6,557 bases of DNA. Origin: Bryobacterales bacterium. GTDB lineage: Bacteria > Acidobacteriota > Terriglobia > Bryobacterales > Bryobacteraceae. This document shows, in pieces, positions 4,155 to 6,557 of this stretch (its first letter is position 1; the number at the start of each line of letters is the position of its first letter). The notes beneath the pieces are model-generated. The model was not told the DNA's origin. It did no database searches and saw nothing but the letters and a program-made list of their open reading frames with translations. The DNA is taken from the NCBI GenBank assembly GCA_020853155.1, contig JADYZL010000380.1:1-6557 (forward strand), written 5' to 3'. Made by a program: the position numbers and the translations under genes.

Positions 4155-5270
4155 TTAAGAATCGAGGTCATCCGCGCCCAGAAATCCTTCAAACACCTCA
4201 TTCGAAACGAGAATTCCCCTTGGTGTAAATCGCAGGTACTCCCCGTTCCATACCAGAAGTTTGTGGGTGATGGCTGTTTCAATTCGGGTTCGAAGGGTCG
4301 TGGGCAGGGTTTCGAGGTCCACAATGAGACCCTCGTCCAGGCGCAACCCGGTAAGGAAGCGCTCTTCGAGCGGGCGCACGGCTTCGGCGGCTATTTCGCG
4401 GGGCGCCCCACGCTCCACATACGCGATGTACTCGCTGACCTGTTCCGGGCTTCCCCAACGCATCGCCCCATCGTATGAATGGGCGTCCACCCCAAAGCCG
4501 AGGTAAGGCTCCCCACGCCAATACTTGAGATTGTGCGTAGACCGAAAGCCGGGACGGGCGAAGTTGGAAATTTCGTAGCGCGGAGTGCCCAAGGCTTCGA
4601 GCAAGAGGGCGGCGCGTTCATAGTTTGCGGTGATCGCCTCCTCGGAAGCCACCGCTCCCGCACCGTAGCGCGATCCCTGACCCAGAATCTCCAATCCCAG
4701 GCGGCTATCCTCGTCTACCTCCAGCATATAGACGCTTACATGGGGTGGCTGCAGGCGCTCGATCCACGCGAGGCTCTCTTCCCAGCTCTCCTGCGTTTGA
4801 AAAGGCAGGCCGGCGATGAGATCCAGATTGAAGTTGCCGATTCCGGCTTGGCGGAGCAAATCGCAATCTTCCACGACGGTCAGTGCGCTGTGTCGCCGCC
4901 CTGTCTGCCGCAGCTCCTTCTCGACGAACGATTGCACTCCGAGGCTGACGCGATTCACGCCCAGCCGCACCCACTCGTTGACCCATTGGGGTTGTAGCGA
5001 GCCCGGCGCCGCCTCCATGGTGAATTCCCGCCAGGGGTAGCCGGGAATCTGTTCCACGATCCGCGCCAGTTTATCCGGCGCCAGCAGGCTGGGAGTGCCG
5101 CCTCCGATATAGATCGTTTCCGGAGTGAAGGGCCATTCCTGGAAAGACAGGTGGCGGCACAGCGCCCCGAGATATTCCGCCTGGATTTCCGGCTTCTCCA
5201 CGCCAGAGGCGAAATTGCAATAGGTGCATTTCTGGGCGCAGAACGGCCACGATATGTAAACGCCCGCCAT
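4155..5270 (-). CDS. hemW: HemW-like radical SAM protein (heme chaperone; CPO-like)
   Basis: From ATG 5270 the protein has 371 residues, the usual HemW length. The radical SAM motif is CAQKCTYCNF (11-20): CX3CX2C followed by Asn-Phe. True oxygen-independent coproporphyrinogen oxidase HemN has CX3CX2CXC, with a fourth Cys, so HemW is the better call. Other family marks are IYIGGGTPSLL (53-63), the SAM-binding GGGTP, then RVSLGVQSF (107-115), and the HemW signature YEISNFARPG followed by HNLKYW and GFG.DAHS (232-265). A winged-helix-like C-terminus includes FTPRGILVSNEVF. HemW binds heme and is thought to insert it into respiratory-chain cytochromes. The frame stays open upstream to 5411, but that part overlaps the CyaY gene and looks non-native. 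No good Shine-Dalgarno precedes the ATG, which lies 29 nt after the CyaY stop, so coupling is likely. EAAPG (86-90) replaces the more usual E.NPG. Confidence 0.9.
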   Translation of the reverse strand: MAGVYISWPFCAQKCTYCNFASGVEKPEIQAEYLGALCRHLSFQEWPFTPETIYIGGGTPSLLAPDKLARIVEQIPGYPWREFTMEAAPGSLQPQWVNEWVRLGVNRVSLGVQSFVEKELRQTGRRHSALTVVEDCDLLRQAGIGNFNLDLIAGLPFQTQESWEESLAWIERLQPPHVSVYMLEVDEDSRLGLEILGQGSRYGAGAVASEEAITANYERAALLLEALGTPRYEISNFARPGFRSTHNLKYWRGEPYLGFGVDAHSYDGAMRWGSPEQVSEYIAYVERGAPREIAAEAVRPLEERFLTGLRLDEGLIVDLETLPTTLRTRIETAITHKLLVWNGEYLRFTPRGILVSNEVFEGFLGADDLDS

Positions 5271-5299
5271 GGCTGCTTTCGCTTCGCCGCCCCTGCCGC

Positions 5300-5632
5300 C
5301 TAGCTCAGGGCCACCGGCTCGCCGAGTTGTTCGGATATCGCGCGGCTCATCATCGCCTTGAGGTCCTCCCCCGTATCGGGAAGCGCAAACGCCTCCCGTG
5401 CGGGATCCCATTCAAACTTGAAGCTGCGGGAATGCGCGGAGACCCAGATCTGCCGGACAGGCGAATTCGGGCTCACCACGAACTTGGCGGGCGGATCTTC
5501 GAACTCCACCGTAAGGGCGCCGTTGTTCATATCGGCTTCGAAATCATGATCCTCCGCCGCCGCCACCAGGGATTGATAGAGGGCGTCGATCGTCTGGTCG
5601 CACTTGTGCGGAAAGCTAAGGTCGTCGAGCAT
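5300..5632 (-). CDS. cyaY: Frataxin-like iron-binding protein (CyaY family)
   Basis: This 110-residue protein matches the bacterial frataxin family in length and layout. It has an N-terminal helix (SFPHKCDQTIDALYQSL), then DFEADMNNGALTVEF (30-44), corresponding to the first beta strands. NSPVRQIWVSAHSRSFKF (56-73) carries the family-typical N.P..QIW core. The end is EWDPAREAF followed by a helix and a short strand (GEPVALS). Acidic residues cluster in the first helix and edge strand (D3, D4, D12, E27, D28, D30, E32, D34), as expected for the iron-binding ridge. Frataxins bind iron and modulate cysteine-desulfurase-driven Fe-S cluster assembly in the cytoplasm. Here it sits between an M20 hydrolase (33 nt upstream) and hemW (29 nt downstream), all on one strand. 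HemW needs a 4Fe-4S cluster and handles heme, so an iron theme is plausible. The start has an AGGAA ribosome binding site six bases away. Confidence 0.86.
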   Translation of the reverse strand: MLDDLSFPHKCDQTIDALYQSLVAAAEDHDFEADMNNGALTVEFEDPPAKFVVSPNSPVRQIWVSAHSRSFKFEWDPAREAFALPDTGEDLKAMMSRAISEQLGEPVALS

Positions 5633-5638
5633 GCACGG

Positions 5639-5643
5639 TTCCT
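5639..5643 (-). promoter_or_regulatory. Ribosome binding site of the CyaY gene
   Basis: Minus-strand AGGAA lies six bases before the ATG at 5632. It is moderately strong and supports this start. Confidence 0.6.
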
Positions 5644-5665
5644 GAAACCATTATCCGATAGGCCG

Positions 5666-6557
5666 TCAGCGCACCGTCGGGTACTTCACGCCGAGCTGCT
5701 CCAGGTAGGTGCTGTACTTCGCCGGGTCGTAGTAGAACTCCTTCATGCGCGGCCGGTATTCCCGCATGATCTTCTCATTGAGCCAAATCGCCGGCTTGTC
5801 CTCCGGGCGGATGAGCGGTTTGTAAGTCTCGTTCTTCGTCTGCACGTTCCGAAAATAGTCCCAGGCGGCGCTGATGAGATCCGGGTTCGTGAGTAGGTCC
5901 AGGATGGACATTGCCTCCACTTTGGCTCCCGCAACCACACCTTTGTGCGCAATCGGCGTTGCCATCGCGATGGCATTCGCCCAGTTGTGGCCGGGAAGGC
6001 CGGAAATATTCGAGGGATAGTTTAGCGTGACCGTGGGCACGTTCCAGGAAACGTCGCCGATGTCGTCCGATCCGCCGCCGAGGCGGATGCGCGGGTCCGG
6101 TTCCTCATCGCGGTTGGCCGCTTCATCCAGTTTCGTGGGCAGCCCGCGTTGCTCCACGCCAAGTTCCTTTTGCAGCCCTTTTGCGAGAGCTTGGTCTTCG
6201 CCGCTCCATTCCGGCAAGCCTACCGCCGCTATGTTCGCCTTCACGGCCGCGGCGATCGGCTTGTTGAAGTGCCTCGGCCAGGCGGAGCCCAACACGCGCG
6301 AAGTTACCTTGGTATCGGTCATCAGCGTCGCCCCTTCCGCCATGCGGTCGCCGATCTTCCACAAGTCCATGATCGTGTCGTAGGTGAGCTGCCGGAAGTA
6401 ATACCAGACTGTGGAATTCTGCGGAACCAAGTTCGGCTGGTCTCCGCCATCCGTGATGACGTAGTGCGTGCGCTGCGCGAGCGGCAGATGCTCCCGGCGG
6501 AAATTCATGCCGATATCCATCAGCTCCACCGCATCGAGGGCGCTTCTCCCTCGCCAA
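5666..6557 (-). CDS. M20-family amidohydrolase, AbgB-like, C-terminal part
   Basis: The visible 296 residues are the C-terminal part of an M20 metallopeptidase/amidohydrolase; the frame runs off the window end, so the N-terminus is missing. The fragment opens with WRGRSALDAVELMDIG and then NFRREH, which match the start of the dimerisation domain of AbgB (aminobenzoyl-glutamate utilisation protein B). HYVITDGGDQPNLVP, MAEGATLMTDT and GDVSWNVP (167-174 of the fragment) follow. GLPGHNW with His190 and IAHKGVVAGAK match the C-terminal catalytic-domain return typical of AbgB. The last 60 or so residues (from about DLLTNPDLIS) form a helical extension ending GVKYPTVR. The family cleaves amide bonds of acyl- or aryl-amino acids with a two-metal site; p-aminobenzoyl-glutamate is the known AbgB substrate, but the substrate here cannot be told. 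The GTG at 6529 is internal, not a start. It is probably co-transcribed with cyaY and hemW. Confidence 0.88.
   Translation of the reverse strand, partial: WRGRSALDAVELMDIGMNFRREHLPLAQRTHYVITDGGDQPNLVPQNSTVWYYFRQLTYDTIMDLWKIGDRMAEGATLMTDTKVTSRVLGSAWPRHFNKPIAAAVKANIAAVGLPEWSGEDQALAKGLQKELGVEQRGLPTKLDEAANRDEEPDPRIRLGGGSDDIGDVSWNVPTVTLNYPSNISGLPGHNWANAIAMATPIAHKGVVAGAKVEAMSILDLLTNPDLISAAWDYFRNVQTKNETYKPLIRPEDKPAIWLNEKIMREYRPRMKEFYYDPAKYSTYLEQLGVKYPTVR

Noticed and set aside
5271..5411. N-terminal extension of the HemW frame up to 5411
   Set aside because: It would overlap CyaY coding by more than 100 nt, its sequence is Gly/Arg-rich and unlike HemW, and the family begins right at the MAGVYISWPFC segment.

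Overview
The window looks like an ordinary high-GC bacterial chromosome segment. Acidobacteriota (Solibacter/Bryobacter-like) is my tentative guess from the gene mix and protein style, not a proven assignment. There are no tRNA or rRNA genes, CRISPR arrays or insertion sequences. The genes form two convergent blocks that meet in a 427-bp gap (2219-2645).

Left block, plus strand (1-2218). This is an envelope-protein folding and redox cluster followed by a sugar transferase. It holds the 3' end of a parvulin-type peptidyl-prolyl isomerase, a TlpA/ResA-like lipoprotein thioredoxin with WCGPC, a secreted single-domain protein resembling the N-terminal (alpha) domain of DsbD, and a family 9 glycosyltransferase. 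The TlpA and DsbD-alpha genes overlap by 95 nt, so the signal peptide of the second is encoded inside the tail of the first.

Middle gap (2219-2645). No convincing gene is present. A GC-richer island (about 2361-2515) carries several hairpins and could be a structured RNA of unknown type. A perfect 14-bp terminator-like hairpin (2601-2633) lies just past the end of cysK and can serve both converging blocks.

Right block, minus strand (6557 down to 2646), in transcription order: an M20/AbgB-like amidohydrolase (5' end outside the window), a frataxin/CyaY protein, a HemW-type radical SAM protein, an Rrf2-family regulator and cysteine synthase CysK. A good sigma70-type promoter lies between hemW and the Rrf2 gene. 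A perfect 8-bp inverted repeat spanning 27 bp sits on its -10 and spacer, as expected for an autoregulatory operator.

The most interesting reading is a CymR-CysK-like cysteine-sensing module. The Rrf2 protein has no cysteine, so it cannot ligate an IscR-type Fe-S cluster through Cys. It is encoded directly upstream of cysK, and it ends in a C-terminal isoleucine, the feature by which known CysK partners dock in the CysK active site. The CyaY-HemW pair next door links iron supply with heme handling.
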